Shown here in pieces: positions 46,942 through 56,573 of a stretch of 64,000 nt of DNA. The translations under genes and the position numbers were made by a program. Position 1 is the first letter of the stretch; each line of letters begins with the position of its first letter. The stretch spans positions 18,518 to 82,517 of the forward strand of contig NZ_CAMQZG010000011.1 of NCBI RefSeq assembly GCF_947039605.1, given 5' to 3'. This DNA comes from an uncultured Clostridium sp. (GTDB lineage: Bacteria; Bacillota; Clostridia; Clostridiales; Clostridiaceae). Below the pieces are notes generated by a model, which saw only the letters and a list, made by a program, of their open reading frames with translations, was not told where the DNA came from and did not search any database.

Positions 46942-48609
46942 TTATATTTCCATAATTATAGGTAATATCATTGGTCTTCTCTTAGTCTTCTCATATAAAT
47001 ACGCTTTTAAGACGTCTCTAATAGTTGACTTAATTGTTGCCCAATCTTTTATATTATTTGCTTCACAATTTGCTAAAGCATCTCTTACAACATTTTTAGC
47101 TTTCCCCATAAGATCTTCAGATTCTCTTACATAAACAAATCCTCTTGATATTATGTCTGGGCCTGATGCCACATATCCGCCTGCTTTATCCATTGTTACA
47201 ACAACAACAACTATACCATCTTGTGATAAATGTCTTCTATCTCGTAAAACGATATTTCCAACATCTCCAACACCTAAACCATCAACAAATACTTGACCTG
47301 ATGGTACTGTACCTGCTTTTTTAATAGAATCTCTACTTACTTCTATGATATCTCCATTTTCAATAATTAGAGTATTCTCCTCTGGCATTCCTAATTCATG
47401 TGATAATTGTGCATGTCTCTTTAAGTGTCTAAATTCTCCATGAATTGGTACAAAGAACTTAGGCTTAACTAAACATTGCATTAATTTCAATTCTTCTTGA
47501 CAAGCGTGTCCTGATACATGTATACCCTCTGACGCTTGATAAATAACTTCAGCACCTTTTTTAGTTAACTGGTTAATTACTTTAGATACTAATTTTTCAT
47601 TACCTGGTATTGGTGTTGCTGAAAGAACAACTGTATCACCTGGTATAATATTAAGTTTTCTATGCTCTGAAGCTGCCATTCTAGCTAATGCTGACATTGG
47701 CTCTCCTTGGCTTCCTGTTGTGATAATTGCAATTTGATCACTTGGAATTTTATTCATAGCCTCAATATTAACAAGTGTACCTTGTTGAACCTTTAGATAT
47801 CCTAGCTCAACTGCTACTTGCATAATATTTTCCATACTTCTTCCAGATACTGCAACTTTTCTTCCGTGTTTTTCTGCTGATTCTATTATTTGTTGAACTC
47901 TATGAACATTTGATGCAAATGTAGCTGTTATAACTCTTCCTTTTGCATTTCCAAATATTCTATCTAGGTTTGCTCCAACAGTTTTCTCTGATGGTGTGTA
48001 TCCTGGTTTGTTTACATTTGTTGAATCAGCTAATAATGCTAAAACACCTTTTTTTCCTAGTTCTGCAAATCTTCCAAAATCCATTCTTTCACCATCAATT
48101 GGTGTATACTCTACTTTAAAATCTCCTGTATGAAGTATAACCCCCATTGGTGTGTGTACAGCAATAGCAACTGAGTCAGCTATACTGTGGTTTGTTTTAA
48201 CAAATTCTACTGATGATGAGTTTAATTTTATAATATCTCTTGGTTTAACTGTAATTAACTCTGTAGAACTTAATAATCCGTGCTCTCTTAATTTAGTTTC
48301 TAAAATACCTAAAGTAAGCTTTGTACCATATATTGGAACATTTAACTGTTTCAATACATATGGTATTGCTCCGATGTGGTCCTCATGCCCATGAGTAAGG
48401 AATATCCCCCTTACTTTTTCAGCATTTTTTACAAGATAAGAAACATCTGGAATAACTATATCTATTCCATACATATCATCATCTGGGAATTTTAATCCAC
48501 AGTCAATAACAACTATATCATCTTTAAATTCAATAGCAGTTATATTTTTTCCTATCTCATTAATACCACCTAAAGGTATTATTCTTGCCTTTAGTTTTTC
48601 ACGTTTCAT
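46942..48609 (-). CDS. rnj: Ribonuclease J
   Basis: RNase J is a metallo-beta-lactamase/beta-CASP nuclease with 5'-3' exonuclease and endonuclease activity, central to mRNA decay and rRNA processing in Firmicutes. The 555-residue protein has RIIPLGGINEIGKNITAIE, the zinc motif LTHGHEDHIGAIPY, the GDFKVEYTPIDGE loop, the beta-CASP region with HVSGHA, and PIHGEFRHLKRHAQL. It is a single gene here. Whether it is the J1 or J2 type is not decided. Confidence 0.95.
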   Translation of the reverse strand: MKREKLKARIIPLGGINEIGKNITAIEFKDDIVVIDCGLKFPDDDMYGIDIVIPDVSYLVKNAEKVRGIFLTHGHEDHIGAIPYVLKQLNVPIYGTKLTLGILETKLREHGLLSSTELITVKPRDIIKLNSSSVEFVKTNHSIADSVAIAVHTPMGVILHTGDFKVEYTPIDGERMDFGRFAELGKKGVLALLADSTNVNKPGYTPSEKTVGANLDRIFGNAKGRVITATFASNVHRVQQIIESAEKHGRKVAVSGRSMENIMQVAVELGYLKVQQGTLVNIEAMNKIPSDQIAIITTGSQGEPMSALARMAASEHRKLNIIPGDTVVLSATPIPGNEKLVSKVINQLTKKGAEVIYQASEGIHVSGHACQEELKLMQCLVKPKFFVPIHGEFRHLKRHAQLSHELGMPEENTLIIENGDIIEVSRDSIKKAGTVPSGQVFVDGLGVGDVGNIVLRDRRHLSQDGIVVVVVTMDKAGGYVASGPDIISRGFVYVRESEDLMGKAKNVVRDALANCEANNIKDWATIKSTIRDVLKAYLYEKTKRRPMILPIIMEI

Positions 48610-48675
48610 AATTCTCCTCCTTCTAAAATTTTCATAATTTTATATAAAAAATTTTTATCTTTATGATAAAATTGT

Positions 48676-49125
48676 TTATTTTCTACAACTTTGGCATAAG
48701 CCAAAAAACTTAACAGAATGGTCTTCAATTTTAAATCCATATTTCTGTTCTACTTCATTTTCTAATTCTTCTAGTAAGTCATCTTCAACTTCTGATACAC
48801 TGCCACATGAATTGCAAACTAGATGATGATGTCTATGATTTTCATTTTCATTAGCAAGTTCATACCTACTACATCCATCATTTAAATCTAACTTGTATAT
48901 TACACCCATTTCTTCTAAAAGTAAAATAGTTCTATATACCGTTGCAAGTCCTATTTCAGGACAGTTTATTTTTACTTGATCGTAAATTTCCTCAGCTGTT
49001 AAGTGTTTTTTCTCACTTTCCATTATTATATCTACTATAGCTCTTCTCTGTGGAGTAAGCTTGTAGCCCTTACTCTTAAATTGTTCTTTAAGAGTTTTAT
49101 AATCTTTAGCAGTTAGTTGCGTCAT
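48676..49125 (-). CDS. fur: Fur-family metal-dependent transcriptional regulator
   Basis: Fur-family proteins repress iron, zinc or peroxide genes. I prefer the ATG at 49125 (MTQLTAKDYK), with GAGGGG 9 bases upstream; the track's upstream TTG touches the RBS. The roughly 149-residue protein has the winged helix with KLTPQRRAIVDIIMES and GLATVYRTILLLEEMGV, the HRHHHLVCNSCG metal site and a second CxxC (CQSC) structural zinc site at the C-terminus. This fits Fur/PerR/Zur; the exact metal is not clear. It follows DUF1292 by about 35 bases. Confidence 0.9.
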   Translation of the reverse strand: MTQLTAKDYKTLKEQFKSKGYKLTPQRRAIVDIIMESEKKHLTAEEIYDQVKINCPEIGLATVYRTILLLEEMGVIYKLDLNDGCSRYELANENENHRHHHLVCNSCGSVSEVEDDLLEELENEVEQKYGFKIEDHSVKFFGLCQSCRK

Positions 49126-49160
49126 ATTATCCAACCCCTCACCTTTAAATTAATTTTAAT

Positions 49161-49415
49161 TTATTCTTCTTCACTCATTATTGTTGCATAAGCTTCTTCT
49201 ATCATAGCAAGCTCTACATCATTTTCTATTGGCTCTAATCCTGTGTTACCATCTTCATCTTCAATAACTCTCATTGCTATTATAACATCATCATCTTCTT
49301 CTGGTGATAATAAAAAGAACTCTGAGTCTTCAATTTCTAATTTTGTAACAATTTCAAATGTAACCTCTACGCCGTTCTCATCACTTAAAACTATTTTGTT
49401 TAATTCATTTTCCAT
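49161..49415 (-). CDS. DUF1292 family protein (YrzB-like)
   Basis: This is an 84-residue very acidic protein with the DUF1292 pattern: NKIVLSDENGVEVTFEIVTKLEIEDSEFFLLSP, then VIIAMRV and a final acidic helix. The function is unknown. The ireB-ruvX-DUF1292 order is conserved in Bacillus (yrzL-yrrK-yrzB) and clostridia, so co-regulation with those genes is likely. Confidence 0.88.
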   Translation of the reverse strand: MENELNKIVLSDENGVEVTFEIVTKLEIEDSEFFLLSPEEDDDVIIAMRVIEDEDGNTGLEPIENDVELAMIEEAYATIMSEEE

Positions 49416-49435
49416 GTTAATTTCTCCTCTGTTCT

Positions 49436-49849
49436 TTATTTTGATATTCTATCTAAATATCCCTGTAATATATATATTGCAGCGATTTTATCTACTATTT
49501 TTTTCCTCTTTGCTCTTGATAAATCCGCTTCTATCATAGCTTTATGAGCTGCTACCGTTGTTAGTCTTTCATCCCAAAAAACTATTTCTGGATTAAAACC
49601 ATTAGTCAACTGCTTGCAAAAATCATAAACCATATCACCTGATGGACCTATTGTTCCATTCATATTTTTAGGAAGCCCAGCTACTATTGTAGTTGCACCA
49701 TATTCATCATAATATTTTTTCACTTCAGCTACATCAGCTGTGAAATTTTTTCTTTTTATAGTTGTTATCCCCTGTGCTGTCCACCCTAATGGATCACTTA
49801 TTGCAACACCTATAGTTCTACTTCCTATATCTAGTCCTAGAATTCGCAT
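49436..49849 (-). CDS. ruvX: Holliday junction resolvase-like / pre-16S rRNA nuclease YqgF
   Basis: The 137-residue YqgF protein has the RNase H-like fold with catalytic acidic residues in [29 protein letters not shown] and WDERLTT. In E. coli YqgF matures the 5' end of 16S rRNA; a Holliday junction role was proposed earlier. It lies 43 bases after ireB, past a weak hairpin, and 20 bases before DUF1292. Confidence 0.93.
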   Translation of the reverse strand: MRILGLDIGSRTIGVAISDPLGWTAQGITTIKRKNFTADVAEVKKYYDEYGATTIVAGLPKNMNGTIGPSGDMVYDFCKQLTNGFNPEIVFWDERLTTVAAHKAMIEADLSRAKRKKIVDKIAAIYILQGYLDRISK

Positions 49850-49867
49850 ATATTACTCCTTATAATT

Positions 49868-49890
49868 AAAGAGTACCCCAAAGGGCACTC
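49868..49890 (-). terminator. Weak hairpin after ireB
   Basis: On the minus strand AAAGAGTGCCC pairs with GGGTACTCTTT around a TTTG loop, one G-T pair. It lies just after the ireB stop and before ruvX. The T-tract is short, so read-through into ruvX is likely. Confidence 0.5.
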
Positions 49891-49892
49891 TT

Positions 49893-50150
49893 TTATTTTA
49901 TTTCAAGATAGGTTTTTATAACCTCTTCTAGAATTTCATCTCTCTCTAGTTTTCTAACTAAAGCTCTTGCCCCGTTGTAATTAGTAATGTAAGTAGGGTC
50001 TCCTGATATTAAGTATCCAACTAATTGATTTACAGGATTATAACCCTTCTCTTTTAAAGAATTATATACATCTGTTAAGATTATTTTTGTTAAATCCTCT
50101 TTATCTTTATTAAAATCAAATTGCATAGTATTTTCAAAATTGTTTCCCAT
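49893..50150 (-). CDS. ireB: IreB family regulatory phosphoprotein (DUF965, YrzL)
   Basis: IreB is a small protein that in Enterococcus is phosphorylated on Thr by the PASTA kinase IreK and affects cephalosporin tolerance. Here the PASTA kinase would be PrkC. The 85-residue product keeps the family pattern FENTMQFDF at the N-terminus, [25 protein letters not shown] and [18 protein letters not shown]. The start matches homologues, yet the SD (AAGGGGG) is 20 or more bases away with a small hairpin between (see separate entry). Confidence 0.92.
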   Translation of the reverse strand: MGNNFENTMQFDFNKDKEDLTKIILTDVYNSLKEKGYNPVNQLVGYLISGDPTYITNYNGARALVRKLERDEILEEVIKTYLEIK

Positions 50151-50156
50151 AGTTTC

Positions 50157-50181
50157 GCTACTCTTGTAGCTTCACCCCCTT
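50157..50181 (-). promoter_or_regulatory. Ribosome-binding site of ireB with a hairpin in the spacer
   Basis: On the minus strand AAGGGGGTGAA is followed by GCTAC-AAGA-GTAGC, a perfect 5-bp hairpin, then GAAACT and the ATG. Counting straight, the SD is too far from the start; folding the 14-base hairpin would bring them to a normal distance. No in-frame alternative start lies between. Confidence 0.5.
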
Positions 50182-50297
50182 ACAAAATTTATACTAATTT
50201 ATATTTTTTAGTATTGACTCTATTTCTATTTATTATTCATTTTATATAATAAAGTATTTGTTAATCCCATTATAAACTAAAATTTCTCAATTGTATA

Positions 50298-52937
50298 CTA
50301 TTTTACTAGGTTTTCTAGAACCTCTTGTGATTTTTCAAGTGCCTCTGCAATTTTAGAAGGATCTTTTCCACCAGCTTGAGCCATGTCTGGTCTTCCACCA
50401 CCACCGCCGCCAACTACTGCTGCTACTTCTTTAATTATCTTGCCACAATGAACACCTTTTTCTAGTGAGTTTTTAGTAGCCATTACTATAAGATTTACTT
50501 TTCCTGCTGATTCACTTGCTAAAACAACAACTCCACAGTCTATCTTATTTCTCACTTTATCACCAAGGTCTCTTAATGAATTTCCATCTATATCTTTAAG
50601 CTCTGCTCTGATAAGTGTAACTCCATTAACTTCTACTGAATTATTTAATATATCATCTTCTGCCCCTTGAACAAGCTTAGATTTCAACTCACTAATCTCT
50701 TTATCTTTTTCTTTTAATTCATGTGCTTGTATATCAAGTTTTACAAGTATATCTTTCTCTGCACATTTTAAAGCCTTTGAAGCCTTTTTAAGCACTTCTG
50801 ACTTAGCTTCTATATATCTTAAAGCTTCCATACCTGTAACAGCTTCTATTCTTCTTACACCAGCTGCAACTCCACTTTCTGACACTATTTTAAATAATCC
50901 AATTTCCCCAGCATTTGAAACGTGAATTCCTCCACATAATTCCATTGAGAATTCTCCAACTGAAACAACTCTAACTTTCTCTCCATACTTCTCATCAAAT
51001 AAGCATGTAGCTCCACTATTTTTAGCCTCGGCTATTGTCATTTCCTTTGTAAGAACATTATTAACATTCATTATTTCTCTATTAACAAGCATTTCTACTT
51101 CTTTGATTTCATTCTCTGTTAATGCTGTAAAGTTTGTAAAATCAAATCTTAATTTTTCATGATCACAGAATGATCCTGATTGATGAACTTGATCTCCTAT
51201 AACTTCTCTTAAAGCTGCTTGTAACATATGAGTTGCTGTATGGTTCTTTCTTATATCATTTCTTCTTGCTTCATCAACTTTTAATGTAGCAATCTCTTTA
51301 ACAGATATTGTTCCTTCTACAACTTTTACATAATGAACAAACTTTCCACCAACATTCTTTTTACAATCAAGAACTAAAGCTCTTCCTTTTGAAGTTTCAA
51401 TAACTCCATGATCTCCTACTTGACCACCCATTTCTGCATAAAAAGGTGTTACAGGAACCACAATAAACCCTTCTTGACCTTCTGAAAGCTCATCTCTAAA
51501 ATCTTCATTATCTCCAAGAATTATTATTTCTGATTCCATTTGTGTTTTATTATACCCATCAAATATTGTTTCTACTTTAGCATCAATTTTGTTAACAGGG
51601 CCATCTGCTCCCATATAACTAGTTTCTCCTCTAGCATTTCTTGCTCTTTCTCTTTGTGCTTGCATTTCTTTATCAAAACCAGCATTATCTACTGTGAAGT
51701 TTTTCTCTTCTAAAATTTCTTCTGTAAGCTCAAGAGGGAATCCATAAGTATCATATAATTTAAATGCTCTTTCTCCTGAAAGTATTGTACTTCCTTCTTT
51801 TTCTGTTTCTTCAATATAAGATTTTAAGATATCCATACCAGCATCTATTGTTTGGTTGAATCTTTCTTCTTCTATTTTAATAATTTTTTTGATATTTTCT
51901 TTATTTTCTTTAAGATCTGGATAAGCATCTCCATAGTTATCTACTATTACATCTACTATTTGATAAAGGAATAATCCATCAGCTCCAAGCATTCTGCCAT
52001 GTCTAGCAGCTCTTCTAAGAAGTCTTCTAAGAACATATCCTCTTCCTTCATTACTTGGTCTTACACCATCAGATATAAGCATTGTTGTGCTTTTAGCATG
52101 GTCTGTGATTATTCTAAGTGATGTATCTACAAGTGCATCTTTACCATATTCTGACTTTGTAAGTTCACAAGCCTTAGCAAGTATAGCCTTAACAACATCT
52201 ATTTCAAATATGTTATCAACGCCTTGCATTATTGTAGCTATTCTCTCAAGTCCCATCCCTGTATCTATGTTCTTTTGAGCAAGTTCATTGTAGTTTCCAT
52301 CTTCATCTTTTTCAAATTGTGTGAAAACAAGGTTCCAGAATTCAACAATTCTATCTTTATCAGCCGCTGCTAAGAACTCTTCTGGTGTTTCAGCTTTTTC
52401 TCCTACTTCTCTTTCAAAGTGAATCTCTGTGCATGGACCACATGGACCTACACCTATTTCCCAGAAATTTTCTTCTTTATCAAGTTTAAATATTCTAGTT
52501 GGGTCTATATCTGTGCTATTTGTCCATATATCATAAGCTTCATTATCATCTTGATATACTGTTACGTATAATCTATCTTTTGGAATATTAAGTTCTTTAG
52601 TTATAAACTCCCAAGCCCATGGAATTATCTCTTTTTTGAAATAATCTCCAAACGAGAAGTTTCCAAGCATTTCAAAACAAGTCGCATGTCTTGAAGTTTT
52701 TCCTATATTCTCTATATCACCAGTTCTAACACATTTTTGACATGTTGTTATTCTGCTTTTTGGTGGTTGCTCAACCCCTGTAAAGTAAGATTTAAGCGGA
52801 GCCATCCCTGCATTTATAAATAATAAGCTATTATCATTCTTTGGCACTAATGAGAATGAATCTAATTTTAAGTGTCCTTTTTCTTCGAAGAAGCTTAAAT
52901 ACTTACTTCTTAGGTCATTTGTTCCTGTAAATTTCAT
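50298..52937 (-). CDS. alaS: Alanine-tRNA ligase
   Basis: AlaRS charges tRNA-Ala and edits mischarged Ser and Gly. The 879-residue length is normal. In order: class II core with [14 protein letters not shown] and [10 protein letters not shown], the tRNA-recognition region, the editing domain with [14 protein letters not shown] (HxxxH) and [13 protein letters not shown] (Cys and His of the zinc site), a coiled coil (about 730-760) and the C-Ala domain ending with a Gly-rich [15 protein letters not shown]. It is controlled by the T-box leader listed next. Confidence 0.98.
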   Translation of the reverse strand: MKFTGTNDLRSKYLSFFEEKGHLKLDSFSLVPKNDNSLLFINAGMAPLKSYFTGVEQPPKSRITTCQKCVRTGDIENIGKTSRHATCFEMLGNFSFGDYFKKEIIPWAWEFITKELNIPKDRLYVTVYQDDNEAYDIWTNSTDIDPTRIFKLDKEENFWEIGVGPCGPCTEIHFEREVGEKAETPEEFLAAADKDRIVEFWNLVFTQFEKDEDGNYNELAQKNIDTGMGLERIATIMQGVDNIFEIDVVKAILAKACELTKSEYGKDALVDTSLRIITDHAKSTTMLISDGVRPSNEGRGYVLRRLLRRAARHGRMLGADGLFLYQIVDVIVDNYGDAYPDLKENKENIKKIIKIEEERFNQTIDAGMDILKSYIEETEKEGSTILSGERAFKLYDTYGFPLELTEEILEEKNFTVDNAGFDKEMQAQRERARNARGETSYMGADGPVNKIDAKVETIFDGYNKTQMESEIIILGDNEDFRDELSEGQEGFIVVPVTPFYAEMGGQVGDHGVIETSKGRALVLDCKKNVGGKFVHYVKVVEGTISVKEIATLKVDEARRNDIRKNHTATHMLQAALREVIGDQVHQSGSFCDHEKLRFDFTNFTALTENEIKEVEMLVNREIMNVNNVLTKEMTIAEAKNSGATCLFDEKYGEKVRVVSVGEFSMELCGGIHVSNAGEIGLFKIVSESGVAAGVRRIEAVTGMEALRYIEAKSEVLKKASKALKCAEKDILVKLDIQAHELKEKDKEISELKSKLVQGAEDDILNNSVEVNGVTLIRAELKDIDGNSLRDLGDKVRNKIDCGVVVLASESAGKVNLIVMATKNSLEKGVHCGKIIKEVAAVVGGGGGGRPDMAQAGGKDPSKIAEALEKSQEVLENLVK

Positions 52938-52971
52938 TATTAATTACCTCCATAATTTGTCATTAAAATAT

Positions 52972-53180
52972 AAAAAGCCCCCATCCCAGTAAGGGACGAA
53001 AGCTGTATTTCCGCGGTACCACCCTAATTATGTATTATAAAATACATCACTTAAGTAAAATTAGCTCCAAGGCAGCTTCAATAATTTTTCTAAGAAGTTT
53101 TCACCAACCACTTCCTCTCTAAATAGAAACCACTTATCTACTCATCCTTTTCATAGCTATAATATTCAATCTATAAAGTG
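52972..53180 (-). promoter_or_regulatory. Alanine T-box riboswitch controlling alaS
   Basis: The minus-strand leader has the canonical T-box AGGGTGGTACCGCGG (53011-53025). Upstream is a stem I with GATGAGTAGAT, the AGAGAGG and GGTTGGTGAAA motifs, and a specifier region GAAGCTGCC with GCT (Ala) at 53074-53076. Downstream a terminator pairs AGCTTTCGTCCC with GGGATGGGGGCT and runs into TTTTT (52972-53003). Uncharged tRNA-Ala should favour the antiterminator and allow alaS transcription. Confidence 0.95.
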
Positions 53181-53209
53181 ATTATAAAAAAAATTTCTTA
53201 TCATGTCAA
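53181..53209 (-). promoter_or_regulatory. Consensus sigma-A promoter for the alaS T-box transcript
   Basis: TTGACA and TATAAT are both perfect consensus hexamers separated by exactly 17 bases, just upstream of the T-box stem I. Confidence 0.9.
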
Positions 53210-53219
53210 TATTAACTAG

Positions 53220-54245
53220 TTAAAATAAGTAATAATCTATATCTTCATATATAATTTTTATGATTACCCCAAGAGGTATAATTAATATCATCCCAAGTAA
53301 TCCAGCTATTTTTTCACCTATTAATAAAAGTATTATTACTACAAGTGGGTGCATCTCTATACTATTTGCAGTTATCTTTGGTGCAAGTATATTCCCCTCT
53401 AATTGCTGAATTATAATAAATGCAATTAATACATATATAACCTTTACAGGATCATCCATTAAGGCTATAAAAGCTGCTGGAACAGCACCTAAAAACGCCC
53501 CAAAATAAGGGATTATATTTAGCATTCCATTTATTATGGATAGTAATAATACAAACTTTATATCAACTACCATTAAAGAGACAAATGTTAATACTGAAAC
53601 TAAAAAACATAACATAAACTGTCCCATTATATATTTTCCTAATACTTTATCTATATCACAAGAAATTTTTTTAACTAACCCTCTTTTTTCTGCTGAAAAA
53701 AATAACAATACTTTATTTTCTATAAGTTCACCATCAGCAAGAAAATAGTATGCTACTATTGGAACAATTGCAAGTGCTATTAAATTTTCACTAAAGTCTA
53801 TTATCCATAGAAATATTTTATCAGTTAAACTTGCAACCATAATATTAATTTTTTCTCCGAACTGATAATTTATGATTGAATAAAGTTCTTCTTTTGGCAT
53901 ATTAATTTTTGATATTAATTTTTCTATTAGAGCCTCTATATTAGCTATTTTATTTTCTAAATTTAAACTTTCTTTTATTATACTTGGAACTAAAATAGTA
54001 AATATTAAAGTAAATATTAATATTATACTTATAATAAGCAAAAATGCTAAAAATCTTTTATTTATATTAATTTTATTGCAAATTTTTATGTATATTGGCT
54101 TTAATGCATATGCTAATATAAAAGAACTTAAAAGAACAAATATTATATCCCTAACAATTTTCAATTTATAAATTCCTATAATTATAATTAATATTACCAA
54201 AAAAAATATTAACATTGATTTTTTTTCTTTAAAAAACTTTTTCAT
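53220..54245 (-). CDS. AI-2E (TqsA/PerM) family transporter
   Basis: I start at MKKFFKEKKSMLI with GGAGGGG 7 bases upstream; this ATG follows the PRC-barrel stop by one base. The 341-residue protein has seven to eight membrane segments: two near the N-terminus, one at about 57-82, a soluble middle region, then four to five in the C-terminal half with GMLNIIPYFGAFLGAVPAAFIAL and NILAPKITANSIEMHPLVVIILLLIGEKIAG, both family motifs. Members export AI-2 or exchange ions; the substrate here is unknown. Confidence 0.88.
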   Translation of the reverse strand: MKKFFKEKKSMLIFFLVILIIIIGIYKLKIVRDIIFVLLSSFILAYALKPIYIKICNKININKRFLAFLLIISIILIFTLIFTILVPSIIKESLNLENKIANIEALIEKLISKINMPKEELYSIINYQFGEKINIMVASLTDKIFLWIIDFSENLIALAIVPIVAYYFLADGELIENKVLLFFSAEKRGLVKKISCDIDKVLGKYIMGQFMLCFLVSVLTFVSLMVVDIKFVLLLSIINGMLNIIPYFGAFLGAVPAAFIALMDDPVKVIYVLIAFIIIQQLEGNILAPKITANSIEMHPLVVIILLLIGEKIAGLLGMILIIPLGVIIKIIYEDIDYYLF

Positions 54246-54246
54246 T

Positions 54247-54723
54247 CTATCCCCTCCATATATTATGAGGAATAGATACAAAATTTATTTTCTCATCATT
54301 AAAATAAAGTATATTCCGGTCACCTAATATTGTTTCTTTTAAAAGTATTAAATTTTTTCCATTTTTAAATTTATCAAAAAATCCTTTTGATGTTATTATC
54401 GCTCTAATTAAAAAATTCTTATCTATTAAAAGTTCTTCTAGAACTCCTATCATTCTATTTTCCTTATCTATAATATCTAATCCTTTTATATCACTAAATG
54501 CTAAGCCCTCATATTTTTTAATTTCTTTTACAACTATTTTATCTCCAAAAGTTAAAATATCCTCTATATCAATAAAATTTTCTCTTCTAAATATATTTTT
54601 AGGTATAAAAAAGCCTTTTATTTTGCCGTCAAAATAATCTATTCCAATATCTTCTATCTCACCAAGTTTTCTTCCTGCTTCATTATATACTTCTAAAAAT
54701 TTTAAATCTTTTACTTTATACAT
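54247..54723 (-). CDS. Two-domain PRC-barrel protein, unknown function
   Basis: I start at MYKVKDLKFLEVYN, preceded by GGTGAGG; the ORF track extends 24 implausible residues upstream into AT-rich spacer. The 158-residue protein has two PRC-barrel-like halves, each with a K-D-L-x-x-L-x-V/I-x-N/D start and an R-x-G/I-x-x-L/I turn (1-75: AGRKLGEIEDIGID; 78-158: ENRMIGVLEELLID). The family acts in RNA processing (RimM) or photosynthetic centres, but its role here is not known. It is coupled to the AI-2E transporter gene. Confidence 0.82.
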   Translation of the reverse strand: MYKVKDLKFLEVYNEAGRKLGEIEDIGIDYFDGKIKGFFIPKNIFRRENFIDIEDILTFGDKIVVKEIKKYEGLAFSDIKGLDIIDKENRMIGVLEELLIDKNFLIRAIITSKGFFDKFKNGKNLILLKETILGDRNILYFNDEKINFVSIPHNIWRG

Positions 54724-54787
54724 AAAATTCCTCACCAACTTTCTATTGGTTAGTATTTGTATTTTATATATTTTAATGCAAAAAAAT

Positions 54788-54813
54788 AAAAGCATCTAGC
54801 GATAGATGCTTTT
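54788..54813 (-). terminator. Intrinsic terminator after the isc operon
   Basis: AAAAGCATCTA / TAGATGCTTTT form a perfect 11-bp stem with a GCGA loop and T-rich flank on the minus strand, about 110 bases after the iscU stop and before the PRC-barrel gene. The bases between show nothing else. Confidence 0.8.
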
Positions 54814-54924
54814 ATATATTAACAGATACTTTCTATAATTCCTCAAACAACAACATAATTATCATTGTAGAATACTACAGATCACCTCATTATAATTGCT
54901 CTTTGTTTATTTTCAAATGAAATA

Positions 54925-55356
54925 TTAATTTCCATGTACATGTTCGTGTATATGTTCTGAATGATTTTTAGTATCCCAAGGAGCTAACCCAACACTTTCT
55001 CTATATGCATTTATAGCCTTATGAATTGCTTCCTCAGCTAACACAGAGCAATGCATTTTAACTGGTGGAAGTCCATCTAGAGCTTCTGCTACTGCTTTAT
55101 TTGAAAGCTCCCAAGCCTCTTCTAGTGTTCTTCCTTTAATAAGTTCTGTTGCCATACTTGATGATGCTATTGCAGAACCACATCCGTAAGTTTCAAAACT
55201 AACATCTTCTATTATGTTATTTTCAATATGAAGATATATTCTCATTATATCTCCACACTTAGCATTTCCCACTTCACCTATGCCATTAGCATTTTCTATC
55301 TCTCCAACATTTCTTGGATTTCTAAAATGATCCATTACTTTTTCACTATACATCAT
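54925..55356 (-). CDS. iscU: Iron-sulfur cluster scaffold protein IscU/NifU-like
   Basis: This scaffold receives sulfur from IscS and assembles [2Fe-2S]/[4Fe-4S] clusters. The 143-residue protein has the IscU/NifU N-domain features MMYSEKVMDHFRNPRNVG, NAKCGDIM, ETYGCGSAIASSS and VKMHCSVLAEEAI: three Cys plus a nearby Asp as cluster ligands. It lacks the C-terminal domain of full NifU. The His-rich C-terminus (HSEHIHEHVHGN) stands out as a possible metal binder. It follows iscS by two bases. Confidence 0.95.
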   Translation of the reverse strand: MMYSEKVMDHFRNPRNVGEIENANGIGEVGNAKCGDIMRIYLHIENNIIEDVSFETYGCGSAIASSSMATELIKGRTLEEAWELSNKAVAEALDGLPPVKMHCSVLAEEAIHKAINAYRESVGLAPWDTKNHSEHIHEHVHGN

Positions 55357-55358
55357 AA

Positions 55359-56546
55359 TTAATTACCCCCATTTTCTCTTAAATGATTTTTCCATAATGG
55401 AGACATTTTTCTAAGTCTCTCTATTATTTTTGGAACACACTCTAATACATAATCTACTTCTTCTTCTGTTGTTCCATCACCAAGTGTAAGTCTTAATGAC
55501 CCATGAGCAATTTCATGTGGTCTTCCTATAGCAAGTAATACATGTGATGGTTCTAATGAACCTGATGTACATGCACTTCCACTTGACGCACATATCCCAT
55601 CAAAATCTAGTGATAATAATATTCCTTCACCCTCTATAAATTCAAAACAAATATTACAGTTTCCAGGAAGTCTATTTTCACTTTTTGGTCCATTTACCAT
55701 TGTATATGGAATTTCTAAAAGTCCATTCATAAGTTTATCTCTTAAAGCTGTTATTTTTTCATTACGTCCTTCTATATCCTTTGTTGCAAGTTCAATTGCT
55801 TTTCCAAGCCCTACAATCCCTGGTATATTCTCTGTTCCAGCTCTTCTAGCTCTCTCTTGTGAACCACCATGAACAAGGTTATCAATCCTTACACCTTTTC
55901 TGATATATAAAGCTCCTACACCCTTTGGTCCATAAATTTTATGAGCCGCAAGTGATAATAAATCTATATTCATCTCTTTAACATTTATCTCTACATTTCC
56001 AACTGCTTGAACTGCATCTGTGTGGAAAATAACTTTTTTTTCTCTACATAAAGCTCCAATTTCTTTAACTTTTTGAATTGTTCCAATTTCATTGTTTGCA
56101 AACATTACCGAAACAAGTATTGTACTTTCTTTCATCGAGTCTTTCAGTTCATCAATATTTATAAAGCCCTCTTCATTTACATCTAAATAAGTAACTTCAT
56201 AGCCATTCTTCTCTAGGTATTCACATGCATGTAATATTGCATGATGCTCTATTTTTGTTGTGATAATATGATTTCCTTTTTTTCTATTTGCATAAGCAAC
56301 ACCCTTGATTGCCCAGTTATCGCTCTCTGAACCACCATTTGTGAAGTATATTTCGCTTCTTTGTGCATTTAGCGCCTTTGCAACCTGTTCTCTTGCATTA
56401 TCTACTGCTGAATAAGTATCTCTTGAGATTGAATAAAAAGAAGATGGATTACCAAATTTCTCTGTGAAATATGGCATCATTTCTTCTAGAACCTCAGGCT
56501 TTACATATGTAGTAGCAGCATAATCCATATATACTATTTTTCTCAT
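55359..56546 (-). CDS. iscS: Cysteine desulfurase IscS/NifS
   Basis: This PLP enzyme takes sulfur from cysteine and passes it to IscU. The 395-residue protein has MDYAATTYVKPEV at the N-terminus, NNEIGTIQ, the HTDAVQA motif, the PLP Lys in SLAAHKIYGPKG and the catalytic Cys in SSGSACTSGSLEPSHVL. The gene lies between iscR and iscU with short gaps, forming a minimal isc operon. IscA, HscA/B and ferredoxin genes are not present here. Confidence 0.96.
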   Translation of the reverse strand: MRKIVYMDYAATTYVKPEVLEEMMPYFTEKFGNPSSFYSISRDTYSAVDNAREQVAKALNAQRSEIYFTNGGSESDNWAIKGVAYANRKKGNHIITTKIEHHAILHACEYLEKNGYEVTYLDVNEEGFINIDELKDSMKESTILVSVMFANNEIGTIQKVKEIGALCREKKVIFHTDAVQAVGNVEINVKEMNIDLLSLAAHKIYGPKGVGALYIRKGVRIDNLVHGGSQERARRAGTENIPGIVGLGKAIELATKDIEGRNEKITALRDKLMNGLLEIPYTMVNGPKSENRLPGNCNICFEFIEGEGILLSLDFDGICASSGSACTSGSLEPSHVLLAIGRPHEIAHGSLRLTLGDGTTEEEVDYVLECVPKIIERLRKMSPLWKNHLRENGGN

Positions 56547-56573
56547 ATCAATTCACTCCTAAATTCAAATTTA

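Noticed and set aside
50182-50297. Terminator of alaS or promoter of ireB in this spacer
   Set aside because: No stable hairpin with T-run was found after alaS, and promoter-like hexamers have poor spacing.
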